From contig NZ_LZQD01000001.1 in NCBI RefSeq assembly GCF_001858025.1, positions 186,001 through 250,000 on the forward strand: a DNA stretch of 64,000 nt, written 5' to 3'. This DNA comes from Trichormus sp. NMC-1 (GTDB lineage: Bacteria; Cyanobacteriota; Cyanobacteriia; Cyanobacteriales; Nostocaceae). Positions within the stretch are counted from its first letter, which is position 1. Each line of letters opens with the position of its first letter. The position numbers were made by a program, and so were the translations under genes. The notes under the pieces are model-generated. The model was given only the letters and a program-made list of their open reading frames with translations, was not told where the DNA came from and ran no database searches. Below, one piece after another: positions 34,252 to 42,010 of the stretch.

Positions 34252-36183
34252 CTACAGAGTCCACGCAGCAACACACACAACACGAAAACCGTAGCTGTTG
34301 TAGACGAAGCCCGCATCGACATTGAAGCGATAAGCCGAACGGCAATTTTCAGGAAGATAGAGCCAAGAACCGCCACGCAGCATTTTGCCACTTTTAGTTT
34401 CATTGCTTATCCATGCGCTTCCATCCGTAGGTGCATCTTTATAATTACTATGCCAATCATCTTGACACCACTCCCACACATTGCCGTGCATATCATATAA
34501 TCCAAATTCATTCGCTATTTTAAAACTTCCTACTTCTGTTGTTTCTCCTCTATCAATTCCTTTAACTCCATCTCCATAAGTATAGTTACCATCATAATTA
34601 GCTAAATCTGTGGTAATTGTCTCGCCAAAATGAAATGGTGTAGTAGTTCCGGCACGACAAGCATATTCCCATTCTGCTTCACTGGGCAGTCTATAGGGTC
34701 TTTGGGTAGATTTTGATAGTCTGGCACAAAACTCAACAGCATCATGCCAAGAAACCGATTCTACAGGGCGATTTGCTCCTTTAAACCTAGATGGGTCTAA
34801 TTTTAGTTCTTGGTTCACCTGAGGTAAAGCGGCTACTGCTTGCCATTGTGCTTGGGTTACTGGATATTTACCCAATAAAAACGGTTGCACTGTGACTTGA
34901 TGCTGGGGACTCTCATTTTCTCTGCGTTTTGGTTCGTTCTCTGGTGAACCCATCATAAAACTGCCACCAGAAATTGCTACCATTTCTAATTGAACACCAT
35001 TAACTAAGTCTTCTATAAACTGCTGTGTTTGGCGAGAATGACGGTTAATAATTAGTTGAGAACCATCAATCCATTGATTAATTGCGGTTTTGAAATTTGT
35101 TTTTGTAACTTTTTTACCAAATACTTCTGTTAACAATTTCCATAATTTTGAAGCAATCCACTTTATAGTTCCCTCATTATGATTACCTAAAGCAGCAATG
35201 TCTTTATAATTTAGATTTTCTAATGTTCCTTCTAAGATGATTTTCTGAATTTCATCCAAGTGATTTCCAGTTTTATTAAATACTGCTTCATCAACTTCAA
35301 TCAGATTATTACTATTTAATTGATTAGATTGATTAATTTCTATAAGTGCAACTTCAAAATTAAAAGGTTTTAGGTTAATAGATGTCTCACCTTCATCTGC
35401 AATCGTGATAGTAGCAAATTCAAATTCAAAGGTTTTTATTTCTGGTAAACCATTAATTTCAAGAGGTTTAGAAGGTTTAATAGCCGATTCTAATTTCTGC
35501 CTAATATCATATAATTCTTTTAAACCTCCACTTCTGGAATTTCTTATATATTCCTGTACATACTTGGCATAATTTAATAAATCTGTTTCCTTTTCTAACT
35601 GGGGTGATAATTCCTCCGTTAATCTTGCTAACCTTGCTAATTCTACTCTCACACCTGAATTACCAGAAATTTGACTATTTAAACCACTGCTAGTTTCTAA
35701 AAATCTTTGGATAATTTCCCTTGCTGCTTGTTTACATTCTTTGTCACCCAAATACACCATTGCTGCCCAGCGTTGTGCCTCTAATTCCTGTTGTCTTCTC
35801 CCAGGATTCAGCCTACTTAAATAATTGACATAATTAATTAAAACTTGTGCGACTTGCTGCATTTGCTTATCGCTCTTATCACCATAATGTTGCTTCATTT
35901 CCTCCAGCAAATATGCTCTAACATGAGTATCCATTGCATAAAGTTCATAACCCACTTGACTGCACAAATCAGATAATAATAAATCAACCTCTGCTACCCA
36001 AGGAACTTGTTCACTGCGTAAAAATTGATTGCGTAAATAATTGACTAATTCAGGAGTCAATACCAAAGGTAAAGCCGCATGATAAGCTAATAACCTATAA
36101 GATTCATCAAACCGCCAAACAAACCTATCTACAGCTTGTTTTGCCTGTTCTCGTAATTGTTGTTTTTCAAATTCATCTGTCAT
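34252..36183 (-). CDS. vWA-MoxR-associated protein with winged helix and C-terminal FGE-fold domain
   Basis: About 643 residues from ATG 36183; an in-frame TTG lies 6 bp further upstream. Residues about 1-245 are alpha-helical (FVWRFDESYRLLAYHAALPLVLTP...). About 315-375 contain a winged-helix-like segment (IQKIILEGTLENLNYKDIAALGNHNEGTIKWIASKLWKLL) like those at the N-termini of cyanobacterial STAND and NACHT proteins. About 385-643 form an FGE-fold domain with GGSFMMGSP, LPSEAEWEYACRAGT, GLYDMHGNVWEWCQDDWH and RGGSWLYLPENCRSAYR. The variable C-terminus ends GFRVVCVAAWTL. It follows the vWA gene by 8 bp and is the likely target-recognition or effector component. Confidence 0.85.
   Translation of the reverse strand: MTDEFEKQQLREQAKQAVDRFVWRFDESYRLLAYHAALPLVLTPELVNYLRNQFLRSEQVPWVAEVDLLLSDLCSQVGYELYAMDTHVRAYLLEEMKQHYGDKSDKQMQQVAQVLINYVNYLSRLNPGRRQQELEAQRWAAMVYLGDKECKQAAREIIQRFLETSSGLNSQISGNSGVRVELARLARLTEELSPQLEKETDLLNYAKYVQEYIRNSRSGGLKELYDIRQKLESAIKPSKPLEINGLPEIKTFEFEFATITIADEGETSINLKPFNFEVALIEINQSNQLNSNNLIEVDEAVFNKTGNHLDEIQKIILEGTLENLNYKDIAALGNHNEGTIKWIASKLWKLLTEVFGKKVTKTNFKTAINQWIDGSQLIINRHSRQTQQFIEDLVNGVQLEMVAISGGSFMMGSPENEPKRRENESPQHQVTVQPFLLGKYPVTQAQWQAVAALPQVNQELKLDPSRFKGANRPVESVSWHDAVEFCARLSKSTQRPYRLPSEAEWEYACRAGTTTPFHFGETITTDLANYDGNYTYGDGVKGIDRGETTEVGSFKIANEFGLYDMHGNVWEWCQDDWHSNYKDAPTDGSAWISNETKSGKMLRGGSWLYLPENCRSAYRFNVDAGFVYNSYGFRVVCVAAWTL
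34254..34386 (-). other. Candidate DGR variable region 2
   Basis: Counterpart of the segment at 33130-33262. Variable codons here are TAT CTT, TTC, GTC, GTC TAC AAC AGC TAC and CTG, against AGT AAT, AGC, TTC, GAC GAC GAC AAC CGC and CAG in the other copy. Immediately upstream, ordinary mostly synonymous changes appear, and beyond those a long nearly identical block. Confidence 0.75.
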
Positions 36184-36191
36184 GAGCAAGT

Positions 36192-37286
36192 TTAATGGAG
36201 GTGTTGTAAGGTTTTTCCACGCACAATATCAATAGCATTGCTTAAACCATTATTATCCATCTGATACATAGGAATCAAATTAGCAATTATTTCGGCTGAA
36301 CTGCCAAACCAGCGTTTTTCAGGCATAGGATTTAACCAAGCTATTAAAGAAGTGTGTCGCTGTAACTTAAATAAAAAACTGCTAGTTGCTCTAATTCGGT
36401 TTAATGTCCGATAACCTCTCGCTGCACCAGCATCACTGACAATTAAAATGCTAGTTTTATTATCGCAGGTTGCTAATACTTTATTTAAAGCAATTGGTTC
36501 TGTTAAATAAATATCTTTGTAAACACTATTAACTGGTACATTCTGAAAGTAAAATACATTGACATTTTCCGGTTGTAAAGAACTTTCATAAAGTGCTGTT
36601 TCTACAAAATCACGACTGAAGCGATGAAAAGGTGTCATTGAGCCATTTTGATCAACCAGCAGCAATAAATGGGCATGATTCCGTTCTCGTCGTCGGTAAA
36701 CTGGTGCTAAATAAAATCCCTGGTGTGTGGCTTTTTCAATAGTCGCTTTGATATCTAAAACATCTAATTGTCCGTCAGCAACAGGAAGCCGGAGATATCG
36801 CCAACCATAAATCATTGAACGCCGAGAAAGGGGATAATATGCCTGTAATGTCCCATTATCCTCCATTTCTGTGAGTGTAAAAGGAGCGCGAATTGGTAGA
36901 AATTCTAGTTCTGTTTCAGGCTTTAACTCAGCAACAATTTCTTCCGGTGGTAGCGATGAAATTTCTGGGATTTCTTCTACCCGTTGAAAATGAGATTTAT
37001 ATTTTGGTTCTTTGTTTAGAGGCTTTTTTTCATCCTGTTTCGGTTTTGAAATCACCTCTAGAGAATCCCAGATAGAATCAAATAAGTTTTGTTGAGATAG
37101 AGAATGACACCATAAAATTTGCAATGTCTCTGCTAATGCTTCTGGATTTTCACAAAATCCCCCCTCAACAGCTTTTCTTGCTGCTAAAAATTCGCCTACA
37201 CCAAGCTGGTAAATATTTTTATAATCATTTTGGCGTAAACGAATAAAAGCGCGAATTATCACTTCTTGGGGGTTAAAATCACTCAT
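36192..37286 (-). CDS. vWA-domain protein of a MoxR/vWA ternary conflict system
   Basis: A 364-residue protein. The N-terminal helical part (1-130) is followed by a von Willebrand A domain with the metal-binding motif LLLVDQNGSMTPFHRF (about residues 208-223; DxNGS in place of DxSGS). Later MIDAS-like residues are in SILIVSDAGAARGYR. Other conserved parts are YYPLSRRSMIYGWRYLR and AWLNPMPEKRWFGSSAEII. vWA proteins of this type work with MoxR ATPases as chaperone-like machines. The start overlaps the MoxR stop by 4 bp, and the FGE-fold protein gene follows directly. Confidence 0.88.
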   Translation of the reverse strand: MSDFNPQEVIIRAFIRLRQNDYKNIYQLGVGEFLAARKAVEGGFCENPEALAETLQILWCHSLSQQNLFDSIWDSLEVISKPKQDEKKPLNKEPKYKSHFQRVEEIPEISSLPPEEIVAELKPETELEFLPIRAPFTLTEMEDNGTLQAYYPLSRRSMIYGWRYLRLPVADGQLDVLDIKATIEKATHQGFYLAPVYRRRERNHAHLLLLVDQNGSMTPFHRFSRDFVETALYESSLQPENVNVFYFQNVPVNSVYKDIYLTEPIALNKVLATCDNKTSILIVSDAGAARGYRTLNRIRATSSFLFKLQRHTSLIAWLNPMPEKRWFGSSAEIIANLIPMYQMDNNGLSNAIDIVRGKTLQHLH

Positions 37287-38230
37287 GATACTTGAGTTTT
37301 TTTAGTATATTTTTTCCAGTCCTGTTGTAGTTTGAATAATAATTCTGGATAGGGAAGTAAATCATCGTCCTTGAGTTTGGTTGCATTGTAAGGTTCAGAC
37401 TCAAAGGTATGGAGTGCTTTTAACCAATCAAGAAATTCACTAGTTCCTGGTTTTTTAAAGAGTCCACCTTCATTCCACACTTGTAAAAACCTTTCAATGG
37501 CATTATCTACTAAATTCTTAGCTGTAGATTTTCCCTCAACAATTTGATCACTGTGCTTTTCAACAATTTGCTGTAACAGTTTAGAATCATTAGGAAATTC
37601 TACATAATGATATAAACAACGGCGCAGAAATGGTGCAGGTAAATTACCTTTTTCTTTATTACTGGTAATAATCACAATTGGTTTATGGGTAGCTGTAATT
37701 GTTTCCCCTGTTTCTTTAATTTTAAATTGCCAAGGTTCATCTAAAACCGTCAGTAAATCATTTGGAAAGTCTAAATCAGCTTTATCAATTTCATCAATTA
37801 AAACCACTGCTGGACATTCTTTCAGGTCAAAGGCTTTGCCTAATGCTCCAAATGTCCGATAATCTTTAGCATTAGCAGGATTACGTTTATCATTTATTAA
37901 TTCATTAAATTTCTCTGTTTGCACATCATGAAGTCGTAAAATTGCATCATATTCATAAAGTCCATCTTGCGCTTTTGTGGTAGAACGAATATCCCACCGG
38001 TAAAGAGGTAATTCTAACTCATAAGCAACAGCGGAAGCGAGACGAGTTTTACCACAGCCAGCATCTCCTTCTAATAGTAATGGTCGTTTGAGATAGAGGG
38101 CTAAATTAACAGCTTTTTTTAAAGGTTCAGAAACTACATAAGGTTCTCGGTTTTTTGGTGAATCTTCGTGGGGATTTTGAGGGCGAAGTTCGGGGTTGTT
38201 GGTGAATGTAAGACGGTTAGTTTTTTCCAT
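37283..38230 (-). CDS. MoxR-family AAA+ ATPase
   Basis: About 315 residues from ATG 38230 (MEKTNRLTFTNNPELRPQN). A longer in-frame start at 38338 would overlap the upstream gene by about 120 bp and is less likely. Walker A is LLLEGDAGCGKTRLASAVA (about residues 50-68), Walker B is AVVLIDEIDKADLDFPNDLL, sensor 1 is IVIITSNKEKGN, and the arginine finger region is PAPFLRRCLYHYVEF. MoxR ATPases couple ATP hydrolysis to remodelling through a vWA partner. The partner gene follows with a 4-bp overlap. Confidence 0.92.
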   Translation of the reverse strand: MEKTNRLTFTNNPELRPQNPHEDSPKNREPYVVSEPLKKAVNLALYLKRPLLLEGDAGCGKTRLASAVAYELELPLYRWDIRSTTKAQDGLYEYDAILRLHDVQTEKFNELINDKRNPANAKDYRTFGALGKAFDLKECPAVVLIDEIDKADLDFPNDLLTVLDEPWQFKIKETGETITATHKPIVIITSNKEKGNLPAPFLRRCLYHYVEFPNDSKLLQQIVEKHSDQIVEGKSTAKNLVDNAIERFLQVWNEGGLFKKPGTSEFLDWLKALHTFESEPYNATKLKDDDLLPYPELLFKLQQDWKKYTKKTQVS

Positions 38231-39236
38231 AAAAATATTCCTGTAATTTTGAACAAACGCTTTCTGGAGTTCCTTCACTTTCTTCATGAATATTCTTGGC
38301 TTCTTTGTGAATTTCATCACAATCTTGAATATTGGCAAAGCGAGGAAATAATTTATGATGCGATATTAACCAATTACTAATATCTTCAACAGTCCAATCA
38401 AGTAAAGGAATTTCAATCATTTTATCATGATTTAAAGTCACTTCTTGACAAAAGTTAGATGAATTTATAGGAAATGGACTTTCTGCAATCAGAGCAAATA
38501 TCAACCTATTTCTTTTTTGGTTGAATAAAGACTTATTTTTGTTGATCAAAGGTTGCCAAAATATTTTTATAAACCAATCAATAAACTCCTCTTTGTCTTC
38601 TAATCTATTAATACTTTTAATTTCAAAAAATATAGTATCTCCTAGTGATAAAGATGAAACTATTTTTTCATGAATTTCATTTATTATACTAAATAATCTA
38701 TTTTCATCATCTTCTAAACAAGAGGATATTTCAATACCCAAATAACCTGAAATTGCGTTGATAAAACCATATTTATTAGATTTATAAGTATTAGATTCAA
38801 AATTTATTGTCCGTCGTGGACAAGTTTCTATTTGATTACTGATAATTACATCTATAAATTCTTCAATACAGTATTTACCTAACTGTTTTTTGCTTTTCTG
38901 AAGAAACAAAAGAATAGCTCCACCTTCTGTTTCATACTGCTTTTTGAGTGATTCAGCAATTTCTCTCGATTTGGAAAAGTCTATTTTTTGAAAGCTCTTT
39001 TCTAAATTTAAATGGCGTGTATCTGGATTAGAACTATTTTTATCTAATTCTGATAGTTTACCATATAGTTCTTGAATTTCTTTCAAAAGCCTTTCTGCCT
39101 TTCTAGAAAGTTTTAATTCAACATCTCCAGTCATGACTTCATCTAAATCAGCCTCTACCTTGGCAAGTTCTTCTCCCTTGGATGCTATACGTCTATTTAA
39201 AAAAATTCTATTATTCTCCTCCATTGTCATAATCAT
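38217..39236 (-). CDS. iSTAND-like protein with N-terminal adaptor helices
   Basis: A 339-residue protein. Residues about 5-62 (NRRIASKGEELAKVEADLDE.. to AERLLKEIQELYGKL) form a helical module nearly identical to the C-terminal tail of the protease encoded upstream. The rest has the layout of inactive STAND domains of conflict systems: a P-loop-less LLFLQKSKKQLGKYCIEEFI, then a strand-rich LGDTIFFEIKSINRL.. and LIFALIAESPFPINSSNF, and a C-terminal PLLDWTVEDISNWLISHHKL. No Walker A is visible. The ATG at 39224 is an alternative start. The stop overlaps the MoxR start by 14 bp. Confidence 0.75.
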   Translation of the reverse strand: MIMTMEENNRIFLNRRIASKGEELAKVEADLDEVMTGDVELKLSRKAERLLKEIQELYGKLSELDKNSSNPDTRHLNLEKSFQKIDFSKSREIAESLKKQYETEGGAILLFLQKSKKQLGKYCIEEFIDVIISNQIETCPRRTINFESNTYKSNKYGFINAISGYLGIEISSCLEDDENRLFSIINEIHEKIVSSLSLGDTIFFEIKSINRLEDKEEFIDWFIKIFWQPLINKNKSLFNQKRNRLIFALIAESPFPINSSNFCQEVTLNHDKMIEIPLLDWTVEDISNWLISHHKLFPRFANIQDCDEIHKEAKNIHEESEGTPESVCSKLQEYFYGKN

Positions 39237-39294
39237 TTCTTTTTGTTGGTAAATCTTATTAAATAAATAATAGTAGAATTGATATAATTCATTC

Positions 39295-40233
39295 TCAATT
39301 CAGCTTGGCTTTTAGATCCTGAATTTCTTTCAAAAGTCTTTCTGCTTTTCTAGAAAGTTTTAATTCAATATCTTGAGGAACAACTTCATCTAAATCAGCC
39401 TGTACTTTAGCAAGTTCTTCTTCCTTTGCAGCTATACGTTTTTTATAAAACTCACTGCTTGAATTTGAAGATGGTTCTTCTTGAGAGGTTTCTGGAGAAT
39501 TATTGATTTTTGTTGATTTCTCTTGAACAGCTTGATTTAAAAAACTCCAAGTCTCAACTAAGACTTTTGCAGGAATCATGTACGCAACCTTAAGATCCTT
39601 TCGCAATTCATCAGAAGGTTTTCCGACTGTATTATCTGAGTATTTAGAAAGTTCTGAAGAAACAACTATTCCTACAAAACTAGCTAATTCTTCATCCCAA
39701 ACAGGCGTACCACTAAAACCTGGTTCAATATAGAATGAAGACTGCTTTTCTACTTCCATCTGTACCAATCCCAATCTATCACCGACTGCACCTAACAGTT
39801 TTCCTTTTGTAATTACACCCTGATCACGTCCTTCAGGAAATCCTAAAACAGAAAATTGATGATTATTAGTATCTGCCAAACTTAGTTGGAAAGTTATATT
39901 GTTTGTTGGTAATTTCTCCAAAAATTCCAGAACAGCAATATCTTCCCCATAGGAATAATTAGGATTAGATTGAGGTTTCCAGCACTTGACATTTGCTTCA
40001 AACTTTTTCTTGTTGTCTCCAGCACAAAAAGGGAAATCTAACTTGATTAAACTTTGAGGTTTTTCTTGAGTAGTATGATTAATTCCTAAAGCATCTGCAA
40101 CTACATGAGCGCAAGTGACAATGTATTGATCAGATATCAGAAAACCACCACCTACTACATTGATTACATTCTCATCAGCAGAAGTGTAAATTCTAGCAAT
40201 TCTGGTTTTATAGGATTCATTTGTATATGTCAT
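39295..40233 (-). CDS. Trypsin-like serine protease with C-terminal adaptor
   Basis: A 312-residue cytoplasmic trypsin-like protease without signal peptide. The catalytic triad is visible: His in IVTCAHVVADAL (about residue 38), Asp in YGEDIAVLEFLE (about 98) and Ser in IEPGFSGTPVWDE (about 169). After about residue 235 a Ser/Glu-rich linker leads to the helical module FYKKRIAAKEEELAKVQADL.. to AERLLKEIQDLKAKLN. That module is also present at the N-terminus of the iSTAND-like protein. This suggests homotypic recruitment of the protease by the ATPase core, making it the likely executioner. Confidence 0.9.
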   Translation of the reverse strand: MTYTNESYKTRIARIYTSADENVINVVGGGFLISDQYIVTCAHVVADALGINHTTQEKPQSLIKLDFPFCAGDNKKKFEANVKCWKPQSNPNYSYGEDIAVLEFLEKLPTNNITFQLSLADTNNHQFSVLGFPEGRDQGVITKGKLLGAVGDRLGLVQMEVEKQSSFYIEPGFSGTPVWDEELASFVGIVVSSELSKYSDNTVGKPSDELRKDLKVAYMIPAKVLVETWSFLNQAVQEKSTKINNSPETSQEEPSSNSSSEFYKKRIAAKEEELAKVQADLDEVVPQDIELKLSRKAERLLKEIQDLKAKLN

Positions 40234-40240
40234 AAATTAA

Positions 40241-40591
40241 CTATGCTGTTGTTTTATTCTCTGTTTCCTTATTCCATTTGACTGTGATTTCAAAAGTTAA
40301 CTCGCTTCCCAGAGAACTAAACACAATTCCAGCATTAGCAGTAAGTTTGATACCAAACTTTATCTCTGTTTCATCAGGAGTAATATCCTTCAACTTAGAA
40401 ACAACAGTAGCAATAACAGGTTTAATCTCATTGAGTGCGTCGTCAAACGTTTTTGTTACGGTACTTACATCAACCCCACTAACCCGCGATACAGGTAGTT
40501 GTTCACCAGATTTTACTGGTTGTCTATCTACTTCTACTAAAAAGTTTGTTCCATCTGCTAAGGTAAACGCTACTAATTGCTTATCTGCCAT
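40241..40591 (-). CDS. Trypco1-like (CU044_2847 family) protein
   Basis: About 116 residues from the ATG at 40591 (MADKQLVAFTLADGTNFLVEV); an upstream in-frame start at 40630 adds 13 residues. The C-terminal strand pattern IKFGIKLTANAGIVFSSLGS followed by LTFEITVKWN fits the Trypco1 domain that co-occurs with trypsin-like proteases in bacterial conflict systems. The protease gene follows after 7 bp, supporting this. It is the first gene of the seven-gene minus-strand operon. Its molecular role is not established. Confidence 0.8.
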   Translation of the reverse strand: MADKQLVAFTLADGTNFLVEVDRQPVKSGEQLPVSRVSGVDVSTVTKTFDDALNEIKPVIATVVSKLKDITPDETEIKFGIKLTANAGIVFSSLGSELTFEITVKWNKETENKTTA

Positions 40592-40736
40592 ATTGTTTAA
40601 ATTAGTGTTAATTAGGCTATGCAACGTCAAATATACAACATTACCTGCATATTTTAAAAGTAAAAAACCGCACTAGAAATAATTTGTAAATTGGTGTATT
40701 TTCCGTATTTTTACCCCAAAATTGCACCAAACAATA

Positions 40737-40761
40737 AGGGACGAGTATCACACCCGTCCCT
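40737..40761 (-). terminator. Candidate hairpin terminator downstream of tRNA-Cys
   Basis: On the minus strand AGGGACG and CGTCCCT pair around an 11-base loop, followed by a T-rich stretch (TATTGTTT). It lies about 53 bp beyond the tRNA 3' end and before the conflict operon. Confidence 0.45.
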
Positions 40762-40813
40762 GTACTCATTGCTAAAAGCCTTGAATTTCTCGGCTTTAGA
40801 TGCTTTTTCCTAA

Positions 40814-40884
40814 AGGCGACACCCGGATTTGAACCGGGGGTGAAGGTTTTGCAGACCCTTGCCTTACCACTTGGCTATGTCGCC
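40814..40884 (-). tRNA. tRNA-Cys (GCA)
   Basis: 71 nt. The acceptor stem is GGCGACA/TGTCGCC, the D-arm region is TAGCCAAGTGGTAAGGC, and the anticodon loop CTGCAAA gives anticodon GCA. The T-arm is CCCGGTTCGAATCCGGG. CCA is not encoded. Confidence 0.97.
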
Positions 40885-40980
40885 AGACTCGCCACTATTG
40901 ATAGTATCACTATTTTTGCCCAATTGCATCATCTGGCGGAAAAATTTTCTGGACAGGCCAGAAGCCTGTCCTACAGTGAT

Positions 40981-41583
40981 TCAAAAATCAGAACTTAATT
41001 TCACTTCATCAGCAAAGTTGCCCCAGCGGACAAAGTAAAATGGCCCAGCGACAGAACCCCAAACGTGTTCATCTGTATCGGGATTTCGTCCTCTATCGCG
41101 GCTGATGAACTTTTCACCATCAATTTCAAAATCACTATCCAAATAGGTTCTTTGCCCGTCACGCATGACAATACAACCCTTTCCGGGTTCGACTGTGCCT
41201 TTGAAGTGGCTACCAGTCCAGTCTACAATCATATTGCAACCAGAAAGCCTTTCCAAGCGATCGCTCGTTAAAGTCTGCAACCTTGGTAAATCACGGGAAG
41301 CACCATAAAAGTCTTTTTCTTCTTTGACAGTATAGTTTTCAATATGGATTTTATCCCCTACTGTCTGCAAATTTAACACCCGCACCCGATAGGGTTTATT
41401 CAGCATATAGTCATAAGCTTGTTCCACAAACAAACTCACCCCTGACAATACCCCAAAATCAAGCGGACGCATACATACACGAATATGGGCAAAAAAAGCC
41501 GGATTCTCAAAAACTTGGGCTTGATTGCTAAAATCAGCCGCCATCCAACGGGCTAAAGTGGCTATATCTGTAGAATGAGTCAT
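40981..41583 (-). CDS. cpcT: Phycobiliprotein chromophore lyase CpcT
   Basis: A 200-residue CpcT/CpeT-type lyase, which attaches phycocyanobilin to Cys-155-type sites of phycocyanin and phycoerythrocyanin beta subunits. Family features visible are LARWMAADFSNQAQVFENPAFFAHIRVCMRPL at the N-terminus, FVEQAYDYMLNKPYRVRVLNL, GCNMIVDWTGSHFKGTVEPGKGC and RTYLDSDFEIDGEKFISRDRGRNPDTDEHVWGSVAGPF. The length is normal. Its 5' part and upstream region are copied at 44094-44608. Confidence 0.92.
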   Translation of the reverse strand: MTHSTDIATLARWMAADFSNQAQVFENPAFFAHIRVCMRPLDFGVLSGVSLFVEQAYDYMLNKPYRVRVLNLQTVGDKIHIENYTVKEEKDFYGASRDLPRLQTLTSDRLERLSGCNMIVDWTGSHFKGTVEPGKGCIVMRDGQRTYLDSDFEIDGEKFISRDRGRNPDTDEHVWGSVAGPFYFVRWGNFADEVKLSSDF

Positions 41584-41833
41584 ATCAATTTTAAATTTTG
41601 GATTTTGGATTTTAGGACACAGGCTGAAAACCGCCTGTTATACATTGGCTAATTTTAAACCTTGGCGTGTCACTAGAACAGTGCTGAGTCCTTCCCCTAT
41701 TCCCTATTCCCTAATAAATCAGGACTTACGCAAAACCTGACTCTTGCGTAAGTTCTATAAATGTAGAGAGTAGAGACGTTCCATGGAACGTCTCTACATT
41801 CTTTTTCGGAGATGTCTAATAGACTTTGCAGAA
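41319..41833. repeat. Source copy of a 515-bp direct duplication
   Basis: Covers the 5' part of cpcT and most of the cpcT-pstS intergenic region, including the palindromic repeat and a short AGGACTTACGCAA element. It is repeated at 44094-44608 (offset 2775); no mismatch was noticed. It stops 13 bp before the Pho box. Confidence 0.95.
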
Positions 41834-41845
41834 TATTCACTAAAA

Positions 41846-41875
41846 ATTAACCTCTGTCTAACCAAAAGTTAATTG
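41846..41875 (+). promoter_or_regulatory. Pho box upstream of pstS
   Basis: Three 8-bp direct repeats with 3-bp spacers: ATTAACCT-ctg-TCTAACCA-aaa-GTTAATTG, matching the cyanobacterial SphR (PhoB) pattern (C/T)TTAACC(T/A). It lies about 135 bp upstream of the pstS start. It predicts induction under phosphate starvation. Confidence 0.8.
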
Positions 41876-42010
41876 CTAGATTACCTTGCCGTGCAATTTT
41901 ATACTGTGTACGTATTATTTTCACAAGTTTTTAACTGAATACAACCATTGCTCTTTTAGAGCAATTGAGCGGAAATATTACGTCCAATAAACTAGGAGAG
42001 GAGTATTTTT

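Noticed and set aside
37283-38338. 351-residue version of the MoxR protein
   Set aside because: The extra 36 N-terminal residues overlap the upstream iSTAND gene and are unlike the family; ATG 38230 fits the domain.
33129-40591. DGR reverse transcriptase or template repeat inside the window
   Set aside because: No frame shows reverse-transcriptase motifs, and no third adenine-rich copy of the variable region was found by reading the region.
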